Below are positions 1 through 11,078 of a stretch of 64,000 nucleotides of DNA, piece by piece. The stretch comes from Xestospongia bergquistia (lineage: Eukaryota; Porifera; Demospongiae; Haplosclerida; Petrosiidae). How positions within the stretch are numbered: the stretch's first letter is position 1; the number at the start of each line of letters is the position of its first letter. The stretch is taken from assembly GCA_963965975.1 (NCBI GenBank), contig OZ014425.1, positions 1,311,001 through 1,375,000 on the forward strand. The letters run 5' to 3'. Under the pieces are notes generated by a model, which was not told the DNA's origin, did not search any database, and saw nothing but the letters and a program-made list of their open reading frames with translations. The position numbers and the translations under genes are program-made.

Positions 1-78
1 TCATCAGTAATAACTTCAAATGGAGACTTGTCCACTATGCTTTTAACACACATTCTATCAATGGAAGTATAATTAAAA

Positions 79-138
<60 letters not shown>

Positions 139-1159
139 GAGAAACACAGACAGACAGACAGACAGACAGACACCAGACACACACACATCAGGGATGTTGT
201 CAATTACATTATCATGTAATGATTACAATCACCATTACTTCATGATTATCCCATTATCATTATCAAAGTAATTACTCAATTACTGGCAATAAAGCAACTT
301 ATATTACTTGTTAGAAAGGTCACTATCTCAATGATAAATAGAAAGGTACATGTTTACTTTCTCATTTTAACTGTTACTTGTGAAACGTCACAATTTAATA
401 AGCTTAACAACTACCTATAATATTCAGTTTTCGTTTATTATAAGCTTAAGTAATTGAAGTAACTACAGTATTTAATTACTTCATTGGGCATCATTTTTCT
501 TACTGTCTAGGCTACAATCTATCCCATGTTAGCTTGTTAGATGTGTATGTGCGTGTCAGGGATGTTGGAATGGTAAATATATCTTTTTAAAAATGTAAAC
601 AGAATTGAATTATTTGCAAATAAATCAGCATTTCCTTGAATAGTCCCAATTACTTAATATAATTAGTTTTCATTTTCAAAAATGCAGTAGAACTGATTTT
701 AAGTTACCATTTCCTTGTCAATGTAAATGTCATATTAAACATACTCTGGAAGTGAAAGATGTTTAGGGTCAGACTTATTGCCCCACCCATTTTTAATACA
801 GAACTCACTTGCAAACTTGACTCAGATTTTTCCTCTGTATCTGTAGCTGTTCCATAACATGTACATCTAATCTATTGGTTGCTCTTAATCGAACAGTACT
901 GTCTTGGGTAATGTTAGTCTCACGGAGATAAGATCTCTCCATTGGTATTGTTTTCCGCACGAGTTAATTGTTATACGGATGTAAACGGGATTAATTAATA
1001 GGTTTTGATGAATAAATATTTTATTATGAGAGTTCAAGAATATAATTTCAATATTAGAATTATATAAAAAATATTAAAAATAAATGTAGAATATAAGATA
1101 AAAATTTAATAATTAGTGATATAATGGTCAATTTAGTTTAATAATACTTAGTCATGAGT
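1..1159. repeat. Noncoding flank with AC and GACA microsatellites
   Basis: A dinucleotide AC run at about 88-136 is followed by a GACA tetranucleotide run to about 171. The rest is AT-rich with no reading frame that looks coding. The phrase cagggatgttg occurs at about 189 and again at about 548. I see nothing else supportable. Confidence 0.7.
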
Positions 1160-1964
1160 TTAATTTGAAGATTGTGTATTTCTCATGTAGTATGGAGTGA
1201 TTAATCCAACAACAGACTTATATTCAGAATTGTTATTTGCTGTCAGATGAAAACCAATGTTGTCTTTTCGTACTGAAATCCATTGAAGGATTGATTCATT
1301 GGCATCATTAACATCACTACTGTAACAACCAATACTAAATTTCCCTCCTTCATGTAGGTAGTCATTTTTTGTTTCTATTTCAAACACTGTAGCTAAGTCA
1401 CGATCCTACAAAATTCATTGATAGTGAATTATTTATGTAATCAAAATAATGTCTCACTGTAGTAATATTTAAATCTCCAGTACAATCTTCAGCAAAATAA
1501 TAGATCTTCCCACCATTGTATTCATGATATATTTTGACTTTGAATGACATTACTCCTTCAAAGAGTTCAGCATAAAGAGGGGCTGCAGTCATGAAGAGAA
1601 TGAACATTTAAATTATTATAAGTAAAGATATAGCTAGAACCTATATATATATATATATACATATAGTCATAGCAATGTCTAGCAATGTCTATATATATAT
1701 AGAAGACTTACTTCACATGCAAAGAACATACATACAATTCAAAAGTACAATAATAGTGGTATTGAATTATTGCAATGCAAATGTCCTATACTCACTTGCA
1801 AGTCCCTTTAATTTTCTTTGAAACAGTGCAGGACCAGTGTTATTGAATATGTGAGAGTTGTCTGTGTTAAGTTCATCCACTATTGTTATCTTGATATTTA
1901 AATCAGGCATCACAATTAAAGTGGGCAACAGTAGAATAAAAGGGATGACTGCTAAAGCTGGCAT
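1160..1964 (-). CDS. Small secreted protein, three exons, unknown family
   Basis: Unrecognised gene. Three exons join in frame: 1964-1796, 1582-1458 and 1405-1160, with GTGAGT and GTGAGA donors and AG acceptors, giving 179 aa. The first 25 or so residues are strongly hydrophobic (start MPALAVIPFILLLP) and look like a signal peptide or signal anchor. The mature part has a few cysteines and several N-glycosylation sequons. The last exon holds GKFSIGCYSSD followed by an ILQWIS segment, which is reminiscent of an Ig-like strand pair, but this is too weak to assign a family. It lies about 400 bp from a transposon end and could belong to a lineage-specific secreted family. The exon structure is seen; secretion is inferred. 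Confidence 0.6.
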
Positions 1965-2268
1965 TGTATTTGCACTAATAGAATGAGAAGAATCAACAGC
2001 TGTATATATCTAAGAACTTGTTTTCGTACTAAATTTATTGTCAGAACTTGCAACCAGGCTTCATTTTATATCAAAAATGTGAAGATCCAAAATGTTATTT
2101 GTAAATATTTTTCTTATGATTTAACATACACAATGACTATATCTGGTAATATAAATATTAGAAATATTAGATTAACAAAGAAATTAAATAGATATTAGAG
2201 GGGCAAGCCTGAGTGCTGATTACGTATTTTGTGACCCCTCTCCCCCGGGGGGACATAGAGCGCTTACA

Positions 2269-2291
2269 TCGACGTCACAAATATGACGTCA
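2269..2291. promoter_or_regulatory. Two CRE-like palindromes
   Basis: A full TGACGTCA palindrome lies at 2284-2291, with a second CGACGTCA at 2269-2276, in a locally GC-rich stretch that also holds a C/G palindrome near 2240-2254. TGACGTCA is the classical CREB/ATF site. No gene start is clearly linked to it, so the role is uncertain. Confidence 0.35.
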
Positions 2292-2420
2292 CGTTACTTC
2301 CGTATGGCAAAAGATTCAGCTGCCCACGTTATTCTATTCAGCTAGACAGTTACACTGTCACGCAAAAATTGGACTGGGAAAAAACTGGACCTGGGGGTCC
2401 AATTATGGCAGAAAAAAGTG

Positions 2421-2545
2421 GACCCGGTTCAGTTTTGGCCAACCAAAACTGGACTGGGTCCATTTTAGGTCAGCCAAAAGTAGACCCGGTTCAGTTTTGG
2501 CCGACCAAAACTGGACTGGGTGCATTTTAGGTTAGCCAAAAGTGC
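2421..2545. repeat. 62-bp subterminal tandem repeat of the transposon
   Basis: Two units with a 62-bp period start at 2421 and 2483 (gacccggttcagttttggcc). They lie just inside the left TIR and reuse the ggac/ggtcc words found in the TIR. Subterminal repeats like this are often transposase-binding sites; that role is inferred. Confidence 0.75.
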
Positions 2546-2640
2546 ATGGACTGGTTTCGATTTTGGTTAGCCAAAAAACAGTTTGTACAATAAAGTAAAT
2601 TCGATGAATTTGTACATTTTACAATTATGAAAATAAATTT

Positions 2641-5600
2641 CTAATTATTATTACACCTAAAACAGTACCAGGCCAATTTTGAGTTTAAATATTTTTCATC
2701 CACTTTCACACAGACATTTGAGTTATACCACTCCTTACAAGCTGAACATTGAATCCATTGAGAATTTGTGAATTCAGGGATTCTGCAAATGCAATAAATA
2801 TCTACTTCGTCAGTCGACTTGACTTTTCTAGTAACACGTCTGAGCCTTAATATGGGAAACATGGACATCGAACGAGATTCCAAGCACTGAATGAGGTGAG
2901 ATCTCATTTCTCTTTGTTGAAACATGAATTCTCCAGGTTGTCTCCCAAAGATCAATGCAGTTGCAAAAGCAATGGAAAAGAGCCCACAATCTGAAAAGCC
3001 AGACTGCATTTGAACACCTTTGAATGAAACTGTTATGGTTGGTTTGTCAGAATAAAGTATATTTGAGATTTGCATCTTTGTTGATGTAGATGTAGATGTA
3101 TAAAGGCTGTCAAAAGCATGCACTTCAGGATGTTTTAATCCAACTGTCGAAACTGTCAGCCAATAACTTCAACCATCATGAAAAATTTGGATAAACTCCC
3201 CAGGCTCAACATTAAAGCTCATTGTCAGACCAAGATTAACATTTTGAAGTCCATACATGGCAGGATTAACTTTTTTCAGTAATTTCTGTGCAGCGTTGAA
3301 AATATTGTCATTCAACCACTCTGTAGAAGAGAGTAGAATCTTCTTGTCTGTAAGATCAAGGCCAAGCTCTGGAATCCATTTCTTGGGTGACTTACTTCTA
3401 GGTTTATACATATCAGCATTATAACATCAGCTTTAGGATCCATAATCTTCACTTTACATTTCTCTCTTCTTTCTTGCCTGTGTAGTTTCACTACATTCTT
3501 AACCAAGCAATGACATTCCTTCATCTTACTGTTAGATGTAACTACCCTGGGTTGAAATTGAGAAGATGGTTGTGTCTTATCATCAGACGTAGCTATAGAC
3601 ATTATTGGCTTAGGTTGTGGCTGAGAAGATGGTTGGGTTGTATCACTAGACATTGAGGGTTTAAATTGTGGCTGAGAAGATGGTTCTGTTGTATCATTAA
3701 GTGTAACTGGTCTGGGTTTCGCTGCTTTTAAGGGTGTGGAGGTATCGTGTCTTATTGGTGACATGACCATATCACCATTAGGGAAAAAATCAGGGAAAAA
3801 TCCTCCACAAATTATTAGAGTACTACTTAGGAAACTTGCTGAGATATCATTGAATGCTTCATCCTACAAGAGCACAAACAAGTTATCACATTTGTTTTTT
3901 ATCCAACAACCAATAACAGGACTTACGTGCTTATCAAAAGAGCTAGTCTGACTTTGACTTTTATTGTGAGAGGTTAGTTGTGCTATTGGAGGAGGCAGAG
4001 GAGGAATAGAGTCGTCAAGAAGTCGATCAGTACACTACAAAATATTTCATAAATCATAATATATAACAATATACAATATTCACCAAGCTTACATATTCAT
4101 CAGGCTGGTCTATGTATGGTTTTAGTTGAGCACCATTAACTCTTGGAATTATTTCACCTGGGTCATCAACTCCTTGAAGGGAATAAATTCCTTTACCATA
4201 ATGTTTGGTAATGACATATGGACCAATGTAGTGTTCATCCATCTTTCCTCCTGCTCTTTTTTTCCTTCTCATATCCCTCATCAATACTTTTCCTTCCACT
4301 GCAAAGGCATTGGGACAAGCATGCTTTCTATCAAAAATTTCTTTTTGCTTCTCTTGTGCTTTTTTGATATTGTTTTCAGCTACTTGAAGTTTCTCTAGCC
4401 TACGGTTAGTGATTGCTTGAACAGCTTGAATGTCATCTTTTTCCTTAGATAGGTGGTCTAAATGCTCTTCTGGACTTTTGTTGTCAATTTTTATGTCAAT
4501 TGGAAGGAAGGCTTTGCGACCGAACATGAGTTCAAGTGGAGTAAAGGCAGTGGAATCATGAATCAAAGTATTGTAGGCATATATGCATGTGTCAAGAAAG
4601 TCATCCCACACATCCTTTTTGTCCAGGACAAATTTAACTAGCATACCTTGAAGGGTCTGATTAAACCTTTCATCAAGTCCATTTGCCTGTAAAAAGATCA
4701 AAAAAGATTGACCAAAACTACAGGCTTTCTAAATACCTGAGGGTGGTAAGGAGTTGTGAAAATACACTTAATTCCCAATTGTTTAGACAACTCATCATCC
4801 AAATTATTCTTAAATTCTTTACCATTGTCAGTTGTGATTATTCTTGGGATTCCCATCCTCATAAAGATCTAACAGAGTAAAAAATTGAATGCATCAAGTA
4901 TGTAAGATCCATTCATTAATTTATATTGGTACTTTTAATTGCAATATCTAATGATACCTTAAAAAGGGCCTTTGCAACACCTGATGCACATTTGTCAGGG
5001 AGTGGGATAGCCTCAACAAACTTGGTAAAATAGTCGCTTAGGGTTAATATATATCGATTTCCTTGCCTGGAAGTTGGTCTTATTGGGCCAATGAAACCGA
5101 TACCAACATGATACCAGGGAGCTTTCACAGGAACAGGATGTAACTCTGGTGTTTGAGTCATCACTTTACGATTTACTCATTGACAGACATCACATGAAGA
5201 TATCTAGAAACAAAATGAAATGCCCTTAAATGACTAGAGGTTTTGATGACACATACTTTCACATTTCTCACAAGATCATTTAAATAGCTACTTTATAGTT
5301 ATATAACATTACCATTTTCTTTACGTCTTTGACTATTCCAGTCCACATAAATCGCTCCGTAATCCTACCAATAGTTTTTTTCCCCCATATGACCAGCAGT
5401 TGCATCAATGTGACATGCTTTAAGTATTTTCAACTGTTCTTCTCTTGTTCTTATGAATCGAAGCTCAACTATCTTTAAAAATAAATATTGTAAATCAACA
5501 AAAGACTTCACTTTCATCATTACCTTTCCTTTTTTCTTCTTCTTGAAAAACATCACTCCATCCCGTATAATAAACATCCCAGCTTTCTTTCTAATAGCTC

Positions 5601-5700
5601 TCTTGCGAGCATCACTACATCCATTGGGATATTGAAACTGAGTTAAGTAGAGAAATGCACTATCAACTAAATCAATATCTTCAACTATATAATCTTCCAT
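2641..5700 (-). pseudogene. Transposase: gypsy-type integrase + Ulp1 + PHD, broken
   Basis: Reads right to left from ATG at 5700. In order: integrase zinc-binding region (CHIDATAGHMGEK, later SSCDVCQ); catalytic core (GIGFIGPI, LTLSDYFTKFVEAIPLPD, a TTDNGKEF-like stretch and an ERFNQTLQ helix); a GPY/F-like module (YIGPYVITKHYGKG, ending NGAQLKPYI); a low-complexity SSQPQ/KP linker; a C48 protease with WLNDNIF and QSGFSDCG; and a C-terminal PHD finger (CICRIPEF, QCSACKEWYNS, CFRC). Short introns are visible, for example about 4687-4738. Lesions: TGA at 5177-5179 after CDVCQ, TGA at 3169-3171 in the protease, a one-base slip in the A-run near 5384, and a tyrosine (3163-3165) where C48 enzymes carry the catalytic His before Trp. 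The Cys is kept. Confidence 0.8.
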
Positions 5701-5994
5701 TACTTATAACAGCCGCGTGATAGAACGTGTGAATACACGGATCTATTTTGGCAATGGGGGTCCGGTTTTGGCATTACCAAATTAGACCGGGGGTCCACAT
5801 TTTTCCCCGGTCCAATTTTTGCGTGACATCACCTTGGCCTGAGTTGGTAAAAAAGGAATGACACAAGCTTCCCCGTACTCAGACTACTTCTATAGGTTAG
5901 ATGGCAAAATGATGTAAACATACTTCATTTGCTTTGATTGTTGTTCTAATGAACCCTCTTGTAAATATGCAGTCACTGATACAATGATAGAAGA

Positions 5995-8746
5995 TTATCT
6001 ATAGTATTCACATATATGAATAACATACTGATCTGATTTGTCACGTCTAAAGTTTGGATAACTTTTAAGGTAAAATTCCTTGCCCCATTTTTGTTCAGTA
6101 CAAAATATATCATCCTTATCTATTACTGGTTCAGATGTAAATGATGGAAGTAGTATGTCATTGTCCTCTAAATCTTCTACTAAATATCAATCACAACATA
6201 GAATTTATAGAACAGTATGCTTACGATCCATTATATAATTAACTTCATTGTCTCCATCCCAGCCTAAAGTTAACAAAGATTGAAATTATAATCACTCAGT
6301 ATTTATGTAATTTATTATGTACCTGAGTTGACATAAGTTTTGATGGTTTCTATATAATCTGGTGGAACATTTTCCATATGCACTTCTGCTATTGAACAGC
6401 TAGATATTAACAGACAATGTATTAATGTATAATGAGTGTACTCATTTCATGAACAACATACCTTATTTTAAGGATCCATTTCTTGTAAGTTGTCAACTAT
6501 TTTTATAAATAATGTCAACATGTAATAAACAGTCTCTACCTCAAAATCATCCTCATCATATGGTATTCTGAGATAACTTGCCACATACTGTTAAGTTTAA
6601 TTGACTAATGTAAATGTTAAATCTTACCTATGCTTTTCACATACCTTACATATATATACATTTCTGTAGATGTCAGGGCATGTGTCCTTATGATTAAATA
6701 TGTTACTGTACCCCATTTTTAATTAAACTTTTTACCAACCTTCACCACATTAATTTTCCAATTGTTATATCTTCTTGCTTCCTTCATTACTGTTGTCCTC
6801 CATGTAGCAACTGCTTTCCTGTAAGTTATCTCATTCACGTGCAGTATCACATGTAAATATACCTGAAAGTATGAATAAGTTCATTAGCCTTATCACTTAT
6901 CTTATCACAAATAGTATATACTAATATATCCTTATTATCATGTTGACTGAACTGTAATAGATAAAGTGATAATAGTGAAGGTGTTTTATTAGTTTTTCAC
7001 TCACTAATACTATATCCTCTTCCAAAATAGGACAAATTATCAGGAATATCTCTCCATATCGTTGGTCTCCAGTAGATCTCTGTTGTATATAATACATGCT
7101 CAAGACTTCTTCATTATAACTTACTTTCATGTAAAAACATGGATTCACTCTGTCAAATTCGGACATGGATTTTTTTGTCATGCAAATTTGTAAGTCTACA
7201 CTGTTTATGACTTCAACATAGCCCAAATCCTTTACAATAGAGTATCGTTCAAACATGACATATTTGATTGTTTCAATTACTGACTGTATAATAGGTTTCA
7301 AATTTGTTGTTACTAATTGTCTTCAACACATTTATAAAAAAGTATACTGTCTACATTTATTTGAGTGTATCATTAATGATTACACATTTGAGATGGACTG
7401 TACCTTAGATGAGATATATTTTTCACTGTTTGTCAAGTCTTTTATATCTTTTAAGTTAAGCTTTTCATTATCCAATGATAACACAGTAAAAGTATCATCA
7501 ATGGATGAAATGTTTTTAAATGCCAAATCATTGCTCTTATTTAATGGCATTTTGTGGACATTAATGGCTGACATTTCTGATTGCATTGTTTCACTTGTCT
7601 CTGTTTTGGTATTAACTACTAAATAGAATGAACTAGAATGGAATGTTTTGTGTTTAAGAACTCACAATTAGAGTTAAAGTGTACTGGTGGAAATTCATTA
7701 TCATTGCTGCTGCTTTCAGACATAGTGTACAAGGCTGGTTATCAATAAGAAAAGACTTATCTAAGCATTTTATGTGAATCACTAACTTTCTTGCTTTTGA
7801 AGAGTATTTAGCTCCAACAAGATCATTGTTTGAGCTATTTGAGCTTCACTCTATGATTTACGTAACCTGCTTGTACAAGTAGACATTTTTATACTTACTT
7901 CTTTAAAATTTAGTTTTCTCTTCTCAATGAAACGCTTTGCTGCCTGTAAATGTAAATGAACAGTATGCAAGGGAATGATGTCTTACCATGCAGACAAATA
8001 CCCCACAATCGCAGGCATTACTCTGTGTTGGACTGTTGCACATCTGTGTGTATATAAGTACCATAAAAGTACATTTGCGGATGTGTAATGTACTTTGGAA
8101 TCACAGTATCTCCAATTACTAACGGATAGTTTAAACTTTGACAATCTACACAAATATAGCCTATGTTTTTTTAAATGTTATCTTATGTAATAATTTCTTA
8201 CCATATGGAATTTATTAAATGAGGCCGACTATTATGATATGAATCAACTTCATATATGACCTTATCATTTACATCAATGACCTATGTAATGCATCCCAAA
8301 CATATATTGTGTTGATTAAGGCACTGACGATGAGAATCCAATGTTGTGGACAATGAATAGGAAATATGATCATGTCTTTCTCTAACAGATTTTTGCCCTA
8401 TAATTTATTACTTTTCATACTTTGTTAAAATTGTAAAAGCCTTACATATTTTATAACACCACTAAAGCCTCTTGCTCTTAATAACAGAAGGAATGTGGAG
8501 TCGACGATGGCTATGTTTCTCTAGTTTTAACAATTTCTGTGACGTGCATGTAAAATGATTTGACTTACATCTTCTGCTAACAATATTAAGTAATTCATTA
8601 TCACCTACACAAGTATATACTATTATATATACTGATTATATATATATATATATATATTTATACATAATATATACACTGTTTACTTCTGCAGTTAGCCACA
8701 CTCCTGGCTGTATAGTATTGTATGGTGCCTTAATCTCTTTCCAGTC
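5995..8746 (-). CDS. C48 (Ulp1/SENP-like) cysteine protease, at least 19 exons, 5' end not found
   Basis: An unbroken chain of small exons joins in frame: 8746-8684, 8604-8569, 8520-8446, 8397-8329, 8281-8202, 8160-8094, 8043-7987, 7943-7899, 7850-7787, 7734-7666, 7618-7404, 7283-7005, 6951-6863, 6818-6740, 6587-6540, 6496-6462, 6399-6323, 6263-6225 and 6179-5995 (TAA), about 555 aa. The N-terminal third is a SENP-type protease: WLTAE, RARGFSGVIKY, then PQHW with catalytic His (8341-8343), EVDS with Asp 17 residues later, and TQSNACDCGVFVC with oxyanion Gln six residues before the catalytic Cys (8005-8007). These are the spacings of human SENP1. Such enzymes cleave SUMO or related tags. The remaining 350 residues are acidic and unrecognised. 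No start codon is visible upstream, where tandem repeats begin. It could be a host gene or belong to a second mobile element. Confidence 0.7.
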
Positions 8747-8802
8747 CTTTATTCAAATATATAGAATAAATTCTTTGCTAGCAATGCACTTACTATTTTT
8801 TT

Positions 8803-9285
8803 AGTACATTTCCTCATATTGCTGGCTTTTGAGACTTTGAATGTGAATGACAATATGATATTTGAGTGTGTCAGGTTAGTAAAAATACTATCGTCAGTTG
8901 TTTTGATGTGGGTGTGCCTTTCCCACCCAGCAATAAGGCCATTTGTTCATTTTTTAGTACATTTCTTCTTATTGCTGGCTTTTGAGACTATGAATGTGAA
9001 CGACAATATGATATTCAAGTGTGTCAAGTTAGTACAAATAGAATTGTCAGTTGTTTTGATATGGGTGTGTCTTTCCTATCCAGCAATAAGGCCATTTGTT
9101 TATTTTTAGTACATTTCCTCTTATTGCTGGCTTTTGAGACTTTGAATATGAACAACGATATGATATTCAAGTGTGTCAAGTTAGTACAAATACAATTGTC
9201 AGTTGTTTTGATATGGGTGTGTCTTTCCCACCCAGCAATTTGGCCATTTGTTCATTTTAGTACATTTCCTCTTATTGCTGGCTAT
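8803..9285. repeat. Tandem repeat, about 152-bp unit, three and a bit copies
   Basis: Units start with agtacattt at 8803, 8956, 9108 and 9258, so the period shrinks 153, 152, about 150; the fourth copy stops at about 9285. The plus strand is open across it in two frames, but the changing period shifts the frame and nothing resembles a known protein, so it is treated as a noncoding minisatellite. It abuts the 5' side of the C48 gene. Confidence 0.85.
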
Positions 9286-9290
9286 TGAGT

Positions 9291-9889
9291 CCATTTTTTG
9301 TGAACCGTTGTAATGATGTATATTAAGAAGTCACATTGAATGATGTTGTCACCTTGTATATTACAAGCCATTATGATCTTATATTTGCACATAAGAATGT
9401 GAAGCTTGTCACTGTTTTTAACTACTGTTTTTAACTACTGTTTTTAACTCAGTAATAAAATTCATGTAAATGTTTATAATAACCTAATATTTTTTAAATT
9501 TGTATCCAAAATAATCTAGTGTAAGAAATTAAGGACAAACGTTCCTGGAGACCAGTAACTGCAGTGCTAGTTTCTTGATTATTGTTTATACTAACAATTT
9601 TATGCTAAAAATTTTGTTTTTAAGAAAATATGAAAAGTGATTTTTTTAAAAATTATTAAACAAACTGTTTAGAAAGGATTTAATTGGCTATCATTTATAA
9701 TATATTAACTTAATCGATGGAATGTTCTGTCCTACACACAATGTTGTTGTAAGTTTTCCGTATCTGCAGCTCCACCCTGTATACAATGTTGTTGTACGTA
9801 TACAGCAACTGCAGCTCCACCCTATCAAAAATACTTGAAACCACAAAATTAATATTTAATAAGGCGTGGTTTTCTAGTACCTGAGGAAT
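9291..9889. other. AT-rich spacer upstream of the kelch gene
   Basis: No coding sequence is visible. A triplicated tactgttttta motif lies near 9420-9448. An imperfect direct duplication of about 50 bp occurs at about 9735-9830: each copy holds acaatgttgttgta and ends in ctgcagctccaccct. Lying just before the kelch start, the copies could be a duplicated promoter element, but this is speculative. Confidence 0.5.
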
Positions 9890-10939
9890 GTGCTGCTAAC
9901 TTCAGAGTTTATGGAGTTGACGAGAGAAGCTGAAGATTTAGAACACACAGCTATTGACCATATCGCGACTCAGACATTAGGACTGAAAGAGGGAACATTG
10001 TTATGGCGTACATGTAAATCATTACCTAGTGGTATGTTAAGACCTCATGTTGTACAAAGTACGAAAACTTGTTCTATTTTTATGGGTGGTGGGTATACTG
10101 GTAATACTGAGCTAACACGTTCTGTATTCAAATATGATTACTATTCGGATGTGTGGTCTACCCTTCCCATTACTCCTTGCCATTCATTTGGTCTAGCCAT
10201 TATCAACGATTTAGTAGCTGTTATTGGTGGTATAAACATCATTACTGCTCAGCCATCAAAGACCTTGTTTAGCTTTGTCGAGGATGTGGGATCCAAAGGA
10301 AAATGGTGCTCACTTTTGCCTCCAATGCAGAGTAATCGATCATGTTGCTCAGCAGTAGTTATTAGTAGGTATTTAGTGGTTGTAGGAGGTGTATATGAAC
10401 TAGAAAACTCTATTTACCAAGACACTGTGGAAATTTTGGACATAGAAGAACAACATTGGTATTTCGCACCTAATTTTCCTAAACCCGTGACCTTCATGAG
10501 TTCATGTGCTTCTGAGGATCGTGTCTTTCTGACTGGTGGTCTGACAACAACTGGAGCTGTTTCAGATGTCTTTTCTGGTTCCATTAATAGACTTATTGAA
10601 GCAGCCAAAAGTGGTACACAGGACACTTCAGTATGGGAAGTCATCACTCAGACTCCTTTTGGTCGTTCTGGATGTGGTATAATTCATGGAACACTGGTTG
10701 TGTTTGGAGGAATGAATGTTGATGATACAACAAGTAAGAAAAATGTACAGAGTGAAATTTTTGCATGGAACAGTGACTCAAAGACTTGGATTAAACTAGG
10801 AGATATGCCAGCTAAACGATCTTCATTAAGTGTTTTAGTTACTGGGCCCTCTAGAGTCATGATTTTTGGAGGCTATAATAATCCTCTTAATTGGACCAAT
10901 TCACTTTTGAGTGATGTTATAGAAGTTGTCAATATTTAA
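9890..10939 (+). CDS. Kelch-repeat beta-propeller protein, intronless
   Basis: A single open exon of 349 aa. After a helical N-terminus of about 40 residues come kelch-type blades, each with a hydrophobic strand ending in GG: SIFMGGGY, LVAVIGGI, LVVVGGVY, RVFLTGGL, LVVFGGM and VMIFGGY, with following aromatic positions such as DVWSTLP, QHWYFAP and KTWIKLGDMP. This supports a six-bladed propeller used for protein binding. There is no BTB, BACK or F-box region, so it is a kelch-only protein with unknown partners. A second Met eight codons in (9911) is an alternative start. An AATAAA lies seven bases past the stop (10946), implying a very short 3' UTR. Lack of introns among intron-rich neighbours suggests possible retroposition. 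Confidence 0.85.
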   Translation: MLLTSEFMELTREAEDLEHTAIDHIATQTLGLKEGTLLWRTCKSLPSGMLRPHVVQSTKTCSIFMGGGYTGNTELTRSVFKYDYYSDVWSTLPITPCHSFGLAIINDLVAVIGGINIITAQPSKTLFSFVEDVGSKGKWCSLLPPMQSNRSCCSAVVISRYLVVVGGVYELENSIYQDTVEILDIEEQHWYFAPNFPKPVTFMSSCASEDRVFLTGGLTTTGAVSDVFSGSINRLIEAAKSGTQDTSVWEVITQTPFGRSGCGIIHGTLVVFGGMNVDDTTSKKNVQSEIFAWNSDSKTWIKLGDMPAKRSSLSVLVTGPSRVMIFGGYNNPLNWTNSLLSDVIEVVNI

Positions 10940-11078
10940 TAGTTGAATAAAAAATTTTTGTTTTATATATTTATTAATATTTATATTTCTTTTCAGGATT
11001 AACAATTAATATACCAATTGATAATTATAAACAAATCAATTTAATTCTCAATATAAAAAATAACTAGTGTTAACAAAT

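Larger units (their letters stand above)
2356..5828 (-). mobile_element. Ginger-like DNA transposon, decayed copy
   Basis: The element is bounded by imperfect inverted repeats of about 45 bp. Both ends start TGTCACGCAAAAATTGGAC when read inward (left at 2356, right at 5828). Flanking tetramers are acac and tcac, a near match that fits an old 4-bp target duplication. Inside, on the minus strand and interrupted by short introns, lie a gypsy-type integrase, then a Ulp1-like cysteine protease and a PHD finger. TIRs plus a gypsy-like integrase without reverse transcriptase fit the Ginger class of cut-and-paste transposons; some members are known to carry extra protease or PHD domains. Two in-frame TGA codons and a frameshift show that this copy is inactive. 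Confidence 0.8.

Noticed and set aside
6590-6739. Possible microexon between protease exons 14 and 15
   Set aside because: Splice-like signals exist, but frames through it stop early, and direct joining of the neighbouring exons keeps phase.
7255-7626. 123-aa plus-strand frame
   Set aside because: It lies antisense over well-supported exons of the C48 protease gene and resembles nothing.
8819-9288. Two overlapping plus-strand frames with repeated LLAFETLNVN segments
   Set aside because: They come from the 152-bp tandem repeat; the period is not constant modulo three, there is no proper gene context and no known family.
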